Positions 8,875-17,689 of a stretch of 64,000 nt of DNA are shown here, piece by piece. Position 1 is the first letter of the stretch; every line of letters begins with the position of its first letter. The translations under genes were made by a program, and so were the position numbers. Source of the stretch: Methylocaldum marinum (GTDB taxonomy: Bacteria; Pseudomonadota; Gammaproteobacteria; Methylococcales; Methylococcaceae); the NCBI RefSeq assembly GCF_003584645.1, contig NZ_AP017928.1, positions 4,974,833 to 5,038,832 on the forward strand, written 5' to 3'. The notes under the pieces are model-generated. The model ran no database searches. It was given only the letters and a program-made list of their open reading frames with translations, and was not told where the DNA came from.

Positions 8875-10110
8875 ATGTGGCGCAATTGGCTGCACGGTCA
8901 GCTCGACGAGATCGAAAAGCAAGGGCTTTATCGCCGTCGCAAGGTGGTTGAAGGACCCCAAGGTCCGGAAGTGAACGCCGAGGGGAGGCGTTTGGTCAAT
9001 TTCTGCAGCAACGATTATCTCGGGCTCGCGAATCATCCGGTCGTCGCCTATGCGTTCCGACAGGCGATCGGACGTTACGGCGCCGGAGCCGGCGCGGCTC
9101 ATCTCGTGTGCGGCCACACACGCGCCCATCATGCCCTGGAGGAAGAATTGGCCGAGTTTACCGGCAGGGAACGCGCCTTACTGTTCTCCACCGGCTATAT
9201 GGCCAATCTCGGCGTGATCTCCGCTCTAACCGGGCGTGGCGACGAGGTTTTCGAGGATAGGCTCAACCACGCTTCGCTGCTTGACGCCGCACTGCTCGCG
9301 GGTGCCCGGCTCAAGCGTTATCCCCACTGCGATTCTGCAGCGTTGAAGCGGGAATTGGACGTCTCCGGCGGAAAACGACGCTTAATTGCAAGCGACGGAG
9401 TTTTCAGCATGGACGGCGATCTCGCGCCGCTACCCGCTTTGGCGGCATCGGCCATGCAGCGCGGGGCTCTGCTGATGATCGACGATGCCCACGGCCTGGG
9501 GGTCATCGGCGAAGGCGGGCGCGGCAGTTCGGCGCTTTTCGGATTGGCCCAGGACGATGTTCCGGTGCTCGTGGGCACTCTCGGAAAGGCATTCGGTACA
9601 TTCGGCGCGTTTGTTGCGGGCAGCGCCGATCTCATCGAATTTCTGATCCAGCGTGCTCGTACCTACGTTTACACGACGGCCTTGCCGCCGGCCGTGGCGG
9701 AAGCGACCCGAGCCAGCCTGCGTCTGGTCCGGGAAGAACCTTGGCGGCGCGATCGCGTGAGTTTCCTGGTGCAGCGTTTCCGGACGGGAGCCGCTCGGAT
9801 CGGTCTGCAACTTTTGGAATCCGATACTCCCATTCAGCCGGTCGTGGTAGGCGACAACCGCAGCGCGGTGCGTGCAAGCGAAGTTTTGCTGGCGGCCGGC
9901 TTTTTGGTCGCCGCCATACGGCCACCCACCGTTCCCGTAGGCACGGCGCGCCTTCGTTTCACATTTACTGCACGGCATACCGAGGCTCAGGTGGACGGTC
10001 TGCTGGAGGCGCTAGACGGTCTGCCTCCCGAAATCTCCGGCCGAGACCGGCTGGAGAATCGATCCGCAAGCACCGGAACCCCTCCGATTTCCGCGGGTGT
10101 TTCGGGATGA
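8875..10110 (+). CDS. bioF: 8-amino-7-oxononanoate synthase
   Basis: A 411-residue PLP enzyme that condenses pimeloyl-ACP with L-alanine. The PLP lysine is Lys238 in GTLGKAFGTFGAF; the DDAHGLG motif and the NDYLGL motif near the N-terminus are typical. The frame is open upstream to 8773, inside bioB, but the family alignment begins at MWRNWLHGQL, hence the ATG at 8875. The C-terminal ~25 residues after the conserved domain are poorly conserved. The stop overlaps the bioH start (ATGA). Confidence 0.96.
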   Translation: MWRNWLHGQLDEIEKQGLYRRRKVVEGPQGPEVNAEGRRLVNFCSNDYLGLANHPVVAYAFRQAIGRYGAGAGAAHLVCGHTRAHHALEEELAEFTGRERALLFSTGYMANLGVISALTGRGDEVFEDRLNHASLLDAALLAGARLKRYPHCDSAALKRELDVSGGKRRLIASDGVFSMDGDLAPLPALAASAMQRGALLMIDDAHGLGVIGEGGRGSSALFGLAQDDVPVLVGTLGKAFGTFGAFVAGSADLIEFLIQRARTYVYTTALPPAVAEATRASLRLVREEPWRRDRVSFLVQRFRTGAARIGLQLLESDTPIQPVVVGDNRSAVRASEVLLAAGFLVAAIRPPTVPVGTARLRFTFTARHTEAQVDGLLEALDGLPPEISGRDRLENRSASTGTPPISAGVSG

Positions 10111-10898
10111 GAACGCGGGGCATGTACCGAGAGTCCTTCGGTCGGGGGCCTGACCTCGTCATGGTGCACGGCTGGGGTATGCACAGCGGGATTTTGCGGG
10201 ATTTTGCCGAAACCCTGTCCGAGGACTTCCGGATTACCCTGGTCGATCTTCCCGGGCATGGGCGCAGCGAAAACATCGTCGATTTTTCCGTGGTCAACCT
10301 GGCCGCTGCGCTGCTGGCGAACGCGCCGGAACGCGCCCATTGGCTGGGCTGGTCCCTGGGGACCTTGCCCGTCCTCGAGATTGCGGACCGGTTTCCCGGC
10401 CGCGCGAGAAGCGTGATGATCGTGGCCGGCACTGCGCGGTTCGTGTCCGATACGCAGGAAAGCGATTGGCCCGGCGTCGATCCCGGGCTGCTCACTCAGT
10501 TCGCCAATGCATTGGAAGAGAATTATGAAGGCACGGTCCGGCATTTTCTGGGACTGCAAACCTTCGGCATGGACAACGCGAGGCTGCTGGTCAAAAAGCT
10601 TACGGAGCGGTTGGCGGAATGCGATCCGCCGGATCGCGAGGCGCTGCACAGCGGACTGAATCTGCTCAGACAATCGGATTTGCGCGGCCCATGGCGACGA
10701 TTAAGCGTTCCCGGCCTAATCATTCTTGGGGCGCGGGATCGTTTGGTGCCCAGCACTGCCGGTGCCTACATGCAGGCGCTTAACCCTCGAAGCGAATTGC
10801 ACGTGATCGATGGGGCGGCACATCTGCCGTTTCTTACTCATTCTGCCGATACCGCTTCGTTCATCACCGATTTTGTTGCTCGACATGGCGGCCCCTGA
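10107..10898 (+). CDS. bioH: Pimeloyl-ACP methyl ester carboxylesterase
   Basis: A 263-residue alpha/beta hydrolase that removes the methyl group from pimeloyl-ACP methyl ester, ending the fatty-acid-synthase phase of pimelate making. The catalytic triad is visible: Ser83 in GWSLG, Asp211 in GARDRLVP and His239 in GAAHLPF. The HGWG oxyanion motif is at 21-24. The ATG at 10107 overlaps the bioF stop by 4 bp, and the 3' end overlaps bioC by 14 bp, so translation is likely coupled. Placement between bioF and bioC supports BioH rather than a generic esterase. Confidence 0.95.
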   Translation: MRTRGMYRESFGRGPDLVMVHGWGMHSGILRDFAETLSEDFRITLVDLPGHGRSENIVDFSVVNLAAALLANAPERAHWLGWSLGTLPVLEIADRFPGRARSVMIVAGTARFVSDTQESDWPGVDPGLLTQFANALEENYEGTVRHFLGLQTFGMDNARLLVKKLTERLAECDPPDREALHSGLNLLRQSDLRGPWRRLSVPGLIILGARDRLVPSTAGAYMQALNPRSELHVIDGAAHLPFLTHSADTASFITDFVARHGGP

Positions 10899-11718
10899 TC
10901 TTTTGCAAAGCGGCCGATATGGTTGCCTTCCGGACAAGCGGCTGATCGGACGCTCTTTCAGTGCAGCGGCAGAACGCTACGACGGAATCGCCGGGTTGCA
11001 ACGCGCCGCGGGCGAGAAGCTGCTGTTCCGTCTGGCGGAAATGAGCCTGGCCCCGGAAAGAGTCGTCGATTTGGGTTCCGGAACCGGGTATCTCGCGACG
11101 CGTCTGATCGAGTTGTATCCGAATGCGGAACTCGTTGCCCTGGATATCGCCGAAGGCATGCTGCGCTTTGCCCGCTCGCGGTACGGCGCGTCGGGGGCGG
11201 GAAGAGCGGTGTGCGGCGATGCCGAGGCGATGCCTTTTCGGGACCGTACGATGGATCTGGTTTTTTCCAATGTGGCGATTCAATGGTGTTCCGCGCTCGG
11301 CCCGGCGTTCCGCGAAATCGGACGTGTTCTGAAGCCGGACGGCGTCGTGCTGTTCAGTACGTTCGGCACCGAGACGCTGAAGGAACTTCGATCGGCCTGG
11401 GCATCGGTGGACGATCACTCTCACGTCAATCAGTTCGGCGACACGGCTGCGGTGAAGGCGGCGCTGTATGACGTAGGGTTCGGGGAGGTTGAGGTTGCAG
11501 CCGAAGTCAATAGGCTGGAATATCGCTCGGTTTACGATTTGATGCGCGAGTTGAAAGCCCTTGGGGCTCATAACGTGACGCTCGGCAGACCGCGCCATCT
11601 CACCGGTAAAGGTAGATTACGGGAGATGATCGCGGCTTATGAGGAGCAAACGGACGGGAACGGCATAGAGGCCAGCTTCGAGCTCGTTTTTGGGTATGCC
11701 AAAGGTCCTGCGGAATGA
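10885..11718 (+). CDS. bioC: Malonyl-[ACP] O-methyltransferase
   Basis: A 277-residue class I SAM methyltransferase that methylates malonyl-ACP, disguising it as a primer for fatty-acid synthesis. Motif I VDLGSGTG lies at about 61-68, the acidic motif II follows at LVALDIAEGML, and SNVAIQWC matches the BioC family. The start ATG at 10885 is inside the bioH 3' end; translation could also begin further upstream, but the extra residues come from the overlapping bioH region. It overlaps bioD by 4 bp. Confidence 0.95.
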   Translation: MAAPDLLQSGRYGCLPDKRLIGRSFSAAAERYDGIAGLQRAAGEKLLFRLAEMSLAPERVVDLGSGTGYLATRLIELYPNAELVALDIAEGMLRFARSRYGASGAGRAVCGDAEAMPFRDRTMDLVFSNVAIQWCSALGPAFREIGRVLKPDGVVLFSTFGTETLKELRSAWASVDDHSHVNQFGDTAAVKAALYDVGFGEVEVAAEVNRLEYRSVYDLMRELKALGAHNVTLGRPRHLTGKGRLREMIAAYEEQTDGNGIEASFELVFGYAKGPAE

Positions 11719-12422
11719 GTTCGAAGGCGTGCGGCATCTTTGTGACGGGAACCGATACCGGGGTCGGAAAGACTATAGTAACCGTGGGTTTGATGCGGCT
11801 GTTGCAGAGCGCGGGATTTAAAGTGGCGGGCATGAAGCCGGTGGCGACCGGAGCCTTTTGGCAAGATGGCCGGTTGGTTAACGAGGATGCCTTGCGGCTA
11901 CAGGCAAGCGCCTCTATTCGGCTCGACTACAATCAGGTTAATCCCTTCGTTTTCGAGCTGCCGGCGTCGCCTCATATCGCCGCCGGAAAGACCGGATGTG
12001 AAATCGACTTCCGGCGAATTCGGCAGGTTTACGAGGAGTTGGCCGAGGCTGTCGACTGGGTGCTGGTGGAAGGAGTTGGCGGCTGGGAAGTGCCTTTGAA
12101 CGGACGGGAACGGGTGGCCGATCTGGTTCGTTTGCTCGATCTTCCCGTGCTGCTGATAGTCGGGTTGCGTCTCGGATGTTTGAATCACGCCTTCCTGACC
12201 CAGCGCGCCATCGCAAATTCGGGCGCACATTGTGTAGGCTGGATCGCCAACCACGCGGATGGGGATTTCTGGTGGTCTGCCGAAGCCATCGAGACTCTGG
12301 ATCATGCGCTCGACTGGCCGCTGCTGGCCATCGTACCGTTTAGCAGCGAGAAAGAGTTTGTTGAGCGGGATATTTTCCCTACTGTCATAAAGGATAAAAT
12401 CTTGCATGCACTGTATTCATAG
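11715..12422 (+). CDS. bioD: Dethiobiotin synthetase
   Basis: A 235-residue ATP-dependent ligase that closes the ureido ring on diaminopelargonate. The P-loop GTDTGVGKT spans residues 12-20, and KPVATG, with the substrate-binding Lys, follows. VEGVGGWEVPL matches the family's second nucleotide motif. The start overlaps the bioC stop (ATGA). bioA, which supplies its substrate, is not in the window and must lie elsewhere. Confidence 0.96.
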   Translation: MSSKACGIFVTGTDTGVGKTIVTVGLMRLLQSAGFKVAGMKPVATGAFWQDGRLVNEDALRLQASASIRLDYNQVNPFVFELPASPHIAAGKTGCEIDFRRIRQVYEELAEAVDWVLVEGVGGWEVPLNGRERVADLVRLLDLPVLLIVGLRLGCLNHAFLTQRAIANSGAHCVGWIANHADGDFWWSAEAIETLDHALDWPLLAIVPFSSEKEFVERDIFPTVIKDKILHALYS

Positions 12423-12544
12423 TTTACATTCTCGCGGCTTAAGTTGCGCTAGTTGCAGGCCGGTTTCCTATCGTGTTTTTGATTCTCGTTGAGCCCGGAT
12501 TTGAGAGGGGCATTCCTTGAAATGCGCTGGGGTCGGGAGTTCGA

Positions 12545-13027
12545 ATGATCGAATCGGAACGGGATGCTAGGCCTGGCAGCCGGACATTCGTTCTGAGCCC
12601 GAACGCTTCCCTGAGCGGACGTCAGGCATCATATTTGATGCTTGGCATAGCCCTGGCGATGGCCATCATCGCAGGCGGCTTCGCATTAATGGGGGCATGG
12701 CTTGTGTTGCCGTTTTCCGGGGCAGAGTGGATTCTATTGGCTTATTGCTTCAAGCTTCGCCTTAGAAGCTGTAGGATTCGTGAAGTCATTACGATCACGG
12801 AGACTTCGGTTCAGTTGGAACGAGGTTATGGCGCACCGGAGCAGATCTACCGATTTCAGCGCGCGTGGGTAGCGCTTGATTGGGCCGAATCCCCGATCAA
12901 AGGGCACCCGAGTCGTTTGTCGTTTCGCTCTCATGGGAAAGAAATAGAAATTGGCCGGTTTCTGGCCGAACCCGAGCGCGCAGTGCTCGCGAGCGAATTG
13001 CGAAAAATTTTGTTTGATAGCAAGTGA
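12545..13027 (+). CDS. DUF2244 integral membrane protein of the cox operon
   Basis: A 160-residue protein with two adjacent membrane helices (about 30-50 and 52-72) followed by a soluble C-terminal domain with beta-strand character (ITETSVQLERG). It matches DUF2244, a family often encoded beside coxB in Proteobacteria; its function is unknown. The 122 bp before it hold no convincing -35/-10 pair. It ends 41 bp before coxB, in line with co-transcription. Confidence 0.85.
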   Translation: MIESERDARPGSRTFVLSPNASLSGRQASYLMLGIALAMAIIAGGFALMGAWLVLPFSGAEWILLAYCFKLRLRSCRIREVITITETSVQLERGYGAPEQIYRFQRAWVALDWAESPIKGHPSRLSFRSHGKEIEIGRFLAEPERAVLASELRKILFDSK

Positions 13028-13068
13028 TTTAAATACAAAGCATTTCTATAGACTGAGGAGAGGGCTTC

Positions 13069-14187
13069 GTGAAAAAGATAAGACGACTGCTTGCTGGGTT
13101 CGGGCTAGGGGCATGGGGGGCGGCTCACGCCGACTATGCGCTCAATATGACGCCGGGCGTCACCGAGGTCAGCCGCGATATCTATGACCTCCATATGCTG
13201 ATCCTGTGGATTTGCGTGGTGATAGGCGTGGGCGTGTATGGATTGATGATCTACTCCATCATGCATCATCGGAAATCGAAAGGCGTAGTTCCGGCGCAGT
13301 TTCATGAGAATACAAAACTCGAAATCGTTTGGACCGTCATACCTTTCCTCATTCTTTTAGGCATGGCTATTCCGGCGACCAGCGTCATGGTCAAAGCCTA
13401 TGACACCAGTGGAGCGGACATGACCGTTAAGGTCACCGGCTATCAGTGGAAATGGCGCTATGAATATCTCGACGAAGGCATCGATTTCTTCAGTACGCTG
13501 GACGCCAAAAGCAACGAAGCTCGCCAACTGGGCGCCAGCATCAACCCGACCTCGGTTCCGAACTATCTGCTGGACGTCGATAATCCTTTGGTGGTCCCTG
13601 TCAACAAAAAGATCCGCTTCCTGTTTACCGGGGCCGATGTGATTCACTCCTGGTGGGTGCCCGCTCTCGGCTGGAAGAAGGACACCATTCCCGGCTTCGT
13701 GACCGACGCTTGGGCGAAGATCGAAAAACCCGGTACTTATCGAGGCCAATGTGCCGAACTCTGCGGTCGCGACCATGGTTTCATGCCCATTGTCGTAATA
13801 GCCAAGACCAACGAGGAGTATAAGCAATGGGTTGCCGAGCAGAAGGCCAAGGCGGAAGTGGTCAAGGCCGAAGCGACCAAGACCTTTTCAATGGATGAGC
13901 TGATGGCGAAAGGCCAGGAAGTTTATAACGCCAACTGCGCGGGCTGCCACCAGCCTAACGGCGAAGGCATCCCCGGAACGTTCCCGCCGATCAAGGGCAG
14001 CCCGGTTGCGACCGGGTCGATGGATGAGCATCTTAACGTCGTGTTGAAGGGCAAGGGAGACATGATGCCGGCGTTCGAAGACTCGCTCAATCCTGCGGAC
14101 GTTGCCGCCGTAGTCACCTATCAGCGGAACGCCTTCGGCAATAACAAGGGCGACATGGTTCAGCCTTCCGAAATCAAGCTGCAATAA
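13069..14187 (+). CDS. coxB: Cytochrome c oxidase subunit II with C-terminal cytochrome c domain
   Basis: A 372-residue protein starting at GTG with a strong GAGGAGAGG upstream. A signal-like N-terminus is followed by two membrane helices (about 40-63 and 85-108), a CuA cupredoxin domain and a cytochrome c domain. CuA ligands are seen at His193, Cys228, Cys232, His236 and Met239 (CAELCGRDHGFM). The heme motif CAGCH is at 290-294, with a Met-rich KGDMMPAF segment that can give the axial ligand. The fusion places a heme c next to CuA, as in caa3-type oxidases and several Gammaproteobacteria. It accepts electrons from soluble cytochrome c and passes them to subunit I. Confidence 0.96.
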   Translation: MKKIRRLLAGFGLGAWGAAHADYALNMTPGVTEVSRDIYDLHMLILWICVVIGVGVYGLMIYSIMHHRKSKGVVPAQFHENTKLEIVWTVIPFLILLGMAIPATSVMVKAYDTSGADMTVKVTGYQWKWRYEYLDEGIDFFSTLDAKSNEARQLGASINPTSVPNYLLDVDNPLVVPVNKKIRFLFTGADVIHSWWVPALGWKKDTIPGFVTDAWAKIEKPGTYRGQCAELCGRDHGFMPIVVIAKTNEEYKQWVAEQKAKAEVVKAEATKTFSMDELMAKGQEVYNANCAGCHQPNGEGIPGTFPPIKGSPVATGSMDEHLNVVLKGKGDMMPAFEDSLNPADVAAVVTYQRNAFGNNKGDMVQPSEIKLQ

Positions 14188-14216
14188 TCGATTAACGTTA
14201 GATGAGGTGAAATGCT

Positions 14217-15803
14217 ATGTCATCAGCAGTGGCAACTCATGATGAGCACCATGACCATGGCCCCGCGAAAGGGATCCTGAGATGGGTGTTCACTACCAAT
14301 CACAAGGACATTGGAACCTTGTACATGACTACGGCTCTGATCATGTTCCTGGTCGGCGGCGCTATGGCATTGGTCATTCGTGCCGAGCTGTTCGCGCCAG
14401 GCATGCAGTTCGTGGATCCGATGTTCTTTAACCAAATGACTACGCTGCACGCCCTGGTCATGGTGTTCGGCGCAGTCATGCCAGCTTTCGCCGGCTTGGC
14501 AAACTGGATGATCCCGATCATGATCGGTGCGCCGGATATGGCCTTGCCCCGGATGAACAATTGGAGTTTCTGGCTTCTGCCCTTCGCCTTGATTCTCCTT
14601 GCGAGTACGCTCTTTATGGAAGGCGGTGCACCGGCAGCCGGCTGGACGCTTTACCCTCCTCTGGTTCTGCAGGGTGGCGCGCATCTGCCTTTCGCCATTT
14701 TCTCCGTTCATTTGCTGGGCATCTCGTCGATCATGGCGGCGATCAACATTATCGTCACCGCGTTCAATATGCGCGCACCCGGTATGACGCTGATGAAAAT
14801 GCCGTTGTTCGTCTGGACCTGGGTCATTACAGCATTTCTCTTGATTGCCGTTATGCCGGTGTTTGCCGGTGCGGTGACCATGTTGTTGACCGACAAGTTC
14901 TTCGGCACGAGCTTCTTCAATGCGGCCGGCGGCGGTGACCCGGTTCTCTATCAGCACTTGTTCTGGTTCTTCGGGCATCCCGAGGTTTACATCATGATTC
15001 TGCCCTCGTTCGGGGTGATTTCCATGATTATCCCGACGTTTTCACGCAAACCGCTGTTTGGTTACAGTTCGATGGTTTATGCCACGGCCTCTATCGGTTT
15101 TCTGTCGTTCATCGTATGGGCTCACCATCAGTACACTGTCGGTATGCCGCTTGCGGGAGAACTCTATTTCACCTACGCAACGATGTTGATCGCCGTGCCT
15201 ACCGGGGTGAAAGTGTTCAACTGGGTGTCCACGATGTGGAAAGGCGCGATGACGTTCGAAACCCCGATGCTGTTCGCAATCGCCTTCGTGGTATTGTTCA
15301 CGATGGGAGGCTTTACCGGCTTGATGATGGCTATTTCTCCGGCTGACCTTCAGTATCACGATACCTACTTCATCGTTGCTCACTTCCACTATGTGTTGGT
15401 GCCGGGCGCGGTATTCGCACTCTTTGCGGCGACGTATTACTGGCTGCCCAAGTGGACTGGGTATATGTACGACGAACGTTTGGGCAAGCTGCATTTCTGG
15501 CTGTCCACCATCTCGGTCAATCTGTTGTTCTTCCCGCAGCACTTTTTGGGGCTGGCCGGCATGCCGCGCCGGATTCCCGATTATGCGACCCAGTTTGCGG
15601 AATTCAACGCTTGGTCTAGCGTAGGCGCTTTCGTTTTCGGTTTCTCGCAGCTGATCTTCGTTTACGTGATTATCAAGGCCATCCGTGGTGGCGAGAAAGC
15701 GACCGACGAGGTTTGGGAAGGCGCACACGAACACGGCTTGGAATGGACGTTGCCGTCTCCGCCCCCGTACCATACTTGGACGACCGCACCCGAGATCAAA
15801 TAG
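14217..15803 (+). CDS. coxA: Cytochrome c oxidase subunit I
   Basis: A 528-residue heme-copper oxidase subunit with about 12 membrane helices. The diagnostic motifs are present: TLHALVMVFG (low-spin heme His), WFFGHPEVYIMILPSFG with the His-Tyr crosslink region of type A oxidases, HHQYTVG (CuB His pair) and HFHYVLVPGAVFA (heme a3 and low-spin heme ligands). It reduces oxygen to water and pumps protons. It begins with ATG after a GATGAGGTGA site, 29 bp downstream of coxB. Confidence 0.98.
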   Translation: MSSAVATHDEHHDHGPAKGILRWVFTTNHKDIGTLYMTTALIMFLVGGAMALVIRAELFAPGMQFVDPMFFNQMTTLHALVMVFGAVMPAFAGLANWMIPIMIGAPDMALPRMNNWSFWLLPFALILLASTLFMEGGAPAAGWTLYPPLVLQGGAHLPFAIFSVHLLGISSIMAAINIIVTAFNMRAPGMTLMKMPLFVWTWVITAFLLIAVMPVFAGAVTMLLTDKFFGTSFFNAAGGGDPVLYQHLFWFFGHPEVYIMILPSFGVISMIIPTFSRKPLFGYSSMVYATASIGFLSFIVWAHHQYTVGMPLAGELYFTYATMLIAVPTGVKVFNWVSTMWKGAMTFETPMLFAIAFVVLFTMGGFTGLMMAISPADLQYHDTYFIVAHFHYVLVPGAVFALFAATYYWLPKWTGYMYDERLGKLHFWLSTISVNLLFFPQHFLGLAGMPRRIPDYATQFAEFNAWSSVGAFVFGFSQLIFVYVIIKAIRGGEKATDEVWEGAHEHGLEWTLPSPPPYHTWTTAPEIK

Positions 15804-15847
15804 AGATCGGAGTGGTCTATGCCCTGTCGATGATGTCGTAAAGTACA

Positions 15848-15868
15848 CCCGCTCCCTCCGGGAGCGGG
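15848..15868. other. Perfect GC-rich hairpin downstream of coxA
   Basis: CCCGCTCCC (15848-15856) pairs with GGGAGCGGG (15860-15868) around a 3-nt loop. No T-tract follows, so it is not a standard terminator. It lies in the 239-bp gap between coxA and the 36-residue ORF and could stabilise the coxBA part of the mRNA or attenuate ctaG-coxC expression. That role is inference. Confidence 0.5.
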
Positions 15869-16042
15869 ATAGTGCAAAGAATGTTCGTCATACGTGGTTG
15901 TTTTGTATGCCCTAATTCCAGGCTTCTGCTTCTCCCAGTGGAAGGGGCGCCCTGGCGCTTCCAGGAGACCGATGGCGACTGGATAAGGAACAAAACGACT
16001 TTTTCGACATCTTCTGATAGGTGAGGATCACAATTTGTCGCT

Positions 16043-16153
16043 ATGGATATTCGAAGAAAGAACGTACTGTTGGCGATTGTCATCGCGGTAATCGCTTTGA
16101 TGCTCTATATCGGTTCGATCGTCAAATTAATTACTACTTCATCCGGTCAGTGA
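16043..16153 (+). CDS. Small single-pass membrane protein (36 residues) between coxA and ctaG
   Basis: ATG at 16043, TGA at 16151-16153. The product begins MDIRRKNVLLAIVIAVIALM, with a basic N-terminus followed by one hydrophobic helix of about 20 residues and a short polar tail. Its stop overlaps the GTG start of ctaG in a GTGA, a pattern seen at several real gene junctions in this window (hisF/hisI for one). Many proteobacterial cox operons carry a tiny membrane protein just before ctaG, annotated as a small oxidase assembly protein; this fits that slot. The Shine-Dalgarno site (GTGAGGA, 16021-16027) is rather far upstream. Confidence 0.7.
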   Translation: MDIRRKNVLLAIVIAVIALMLYIGSIVKLITTSSGQ

Positions 16154-16695
16154 ATAATTCAGAGAGCAGAAAGGTCAACAAACGATTGATCTGGTCGATC
16201 GTGTTGGTAGCGGTCGGGATGTTCGGGTTCGGTTTCGCCATGGTGCCGCTGTATAACGTGTTCTGCGAAGTGACGGGACTCAATGGGAAAGTCAAAACGG
16301 AGGCGGTCGCAGACGCCGAGTATGTCGTCGATGAATCTCGAGAATTGACAATCGAATTCATCACCTCGGTCAATGAGAATATGCCTCTAGCGTTCCGTGC
16401 CGAAAAGAACAAGATGAAGATACATCCGGGGCGGTACTACACGGTTAAATTCTATGCGGAGAATACGACCGATAAGAAAATGGTCGGGCGTGCCATTCCC
16501 AGCGTAGCTCCCGGCGTGGCTACGGAATATTTGAGCAAGGCCGAGTGCTTTTGCTTTTCCGAACAAGAATTCGAACCGCACAAGTTGAGGGAAATGCCGG
16601 TTCGATTCGTGATCGACCCGTCGATACCGGAAATCGTGAAAGATCTGACGCTCTCCTACACGTTTTTCGATATCACCGATAAGAAGCAGAATTGA
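16150..16695 (+). CDS. ctaG: Cytochrome c oxidase assembly protein CtaG/Cox11
   Basis: About 181 residues from the GTG at 16150. An N-terminal membrane anchor (about 12-34, ending MVPLYNVFCEVTGLNG) is followed by a periplasmic immunoglobulin-like domain. The copper-binding ECFCF motif (KAECFCFSEQEF) is intact. Cox11 proteins deliver copper to the CuB site of subunit I. The frame is open upstream to 16021, but those residues have no family match and cover the 36-residue ORF in another frame, so the GTG in the GTGA overlap was chosen. Confidence 0.94.
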   Translation: MNNSESRKVNKRLIWSIVLVAVGMFGFGFAMVPLYNVFCEVTGLNGKVKTEAVADAEYVVDESRELTIEFITSVNENMPLAFRAEKNKMKIHPGRYYTVKFYAENTTDKKMVGRAIPSVAPGVATEYLSKAECFCFSEQEFEPHKLREMPVRFVIDPSIPEIVKDLTLSYTFFDITDKKQN

Positions 16696-16734
16696 CGAGA
16701 TAAAGATCAACAATTTCAAAAGCAGGGGAATGTA

Positions 16735-17601
16735 ATGGCAACGAAAGACGCATACTATCTACCGCACAAAGCGAGTTGGCCGATCGTGGGCTCGATCGGG
16801 TTGACGACTTTGCTTGTGGGGTTCGCAAATTATCTTAACGGCGCGAGCATCGGCGGGACCTTGATGGTGCTGGGGGCGGGCATCATGATCTTCATGCTGG
16901 CCGGTTGGTTCGGTTCGGTGATCAGCGAAAGCGTTGCCGGATTGTATAACCACCAGGTTGATGTTTCCTTTCGAATGGGGATGATTTGGTTCATCACCTC
17001 GGAAGTATTCTTCTTTGCCGCCTTTTTCGGAGCGCTTTTTTACGCACGCATTTACTCGGTGCCGTGGCTGGGGGGAGAGGGCAGCTTCTCTGCCGGCGCG
17101 ACGGGCGCCTTGTGGGAGGGATTCCAGGCGATGTGGCCGACCAACGGGCCAGGTCGTGTAGGCGGCGAATTCGAGGCCATGGGCGCCTGGGGTGTTCCCG
17201 CGATCAATACACTGATTCTTCTGAGCAGTGGCGGAACCGTCACTTGGGCGCATTGGGGATTGTTGGCGAACAATCGCGGGCAGTTGATCAAGGGGCTGGT
17301 CGCCACGGTCGCACTAGGATTTCTGTTCGTGTTTCTGCAAGGGGTCGAGTATCACGAGGCCTATTCCGAAATGGGACTTACCCTGGGTTCCGGAATCTAT
17401 GGGTCGACATTCTTCATGCTGACCGGCTTCCATGGTCTGCATGTCACCATCGGTGCAATCATACTGACGGTGGTGTTGTTCCGGAGTATGCGCGGACACT
17501 TCAATCCGGAACATCACTTTGCTTTTGAAGCAGCGGCTTGGTATTGGCACTTTGTCGACGTGGTGTGGCTGGGCCTCTTTATTTTTGTCTATTGGCTGTA
17601 A
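16735..17601 (+). CDS. coxC: Cytochrome c oxidase subunit III
   Basis: A 288-residue membrane protein with seven predicted helices. Family signatures are FITSEVFFFAAFFGALFYAR, the Glu-containing helix QGVEYHEA, FMLTGFHGLHVTIG and the C-terminal WYWHFVDVVWLGLFIFVYWL. It stabilises subunit I and its proton uptake path. It starts 39 bp after ctaG with AGGGGA upstream and is the last gene before a strong terminator. Confidence 0.97.
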   Translation: MATKDAYYLPHKASWPIVGSIGLTTLLVGFANYLNGASIGGTLMVLGAGIMIFMLAGWFGSVISESVAGLYNHQVDVSFRMGMIWFITSEVFFFAAFFGALFYARIYSVPWLGGEGSFSAGATGALWEGFQAMWPTNGPGRVGGEFEAMGAWGVPAINTLILLSSGGTVTWAHWGLLANNRGQLIKGLVATVALGFLFVFLQGVEYHEAYSEMGLTLGSGIYGSTFFMLTGFHGLHVTIGAIILTVVLFRSMRGHFNPEHHFAFEAAAWYWHFVDVVWLGLFIFVYWL

Positions 17602-17621
17602 TTTGCGGCCGCTGCTCAGTA

Positions 17622-17657
17622 AAAAAGGGCGCTACTGGCCGGAGTAGCGCCCTTTTT
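17622..17657. terminator. Bidirectional intrinsic terminator between coxC and hslO
   Basis: AAAAAGGGCGCTAC (17622-17635) pairs with GTAGCGCCCTTTTT (17644-17657) around an 8-nt loop. The T-run on the plus strand and the A-run before the stem on the other side let it end both the cox operon and the convergent hslO transcript. Confidence 0.9.
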
Positions 17658-17689
17658 GAATTCGCTACCGAGCGCGGTATTCCGAAGGG

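Noticed and set aside
12434..12449. Possible RegA-like site GCGGCTTAAGTTGCGC upstream of the cox operon
   Set aside because: Spacing and inner bases do not match the palindromes at regB, and no promoter at a fitting distance was found.
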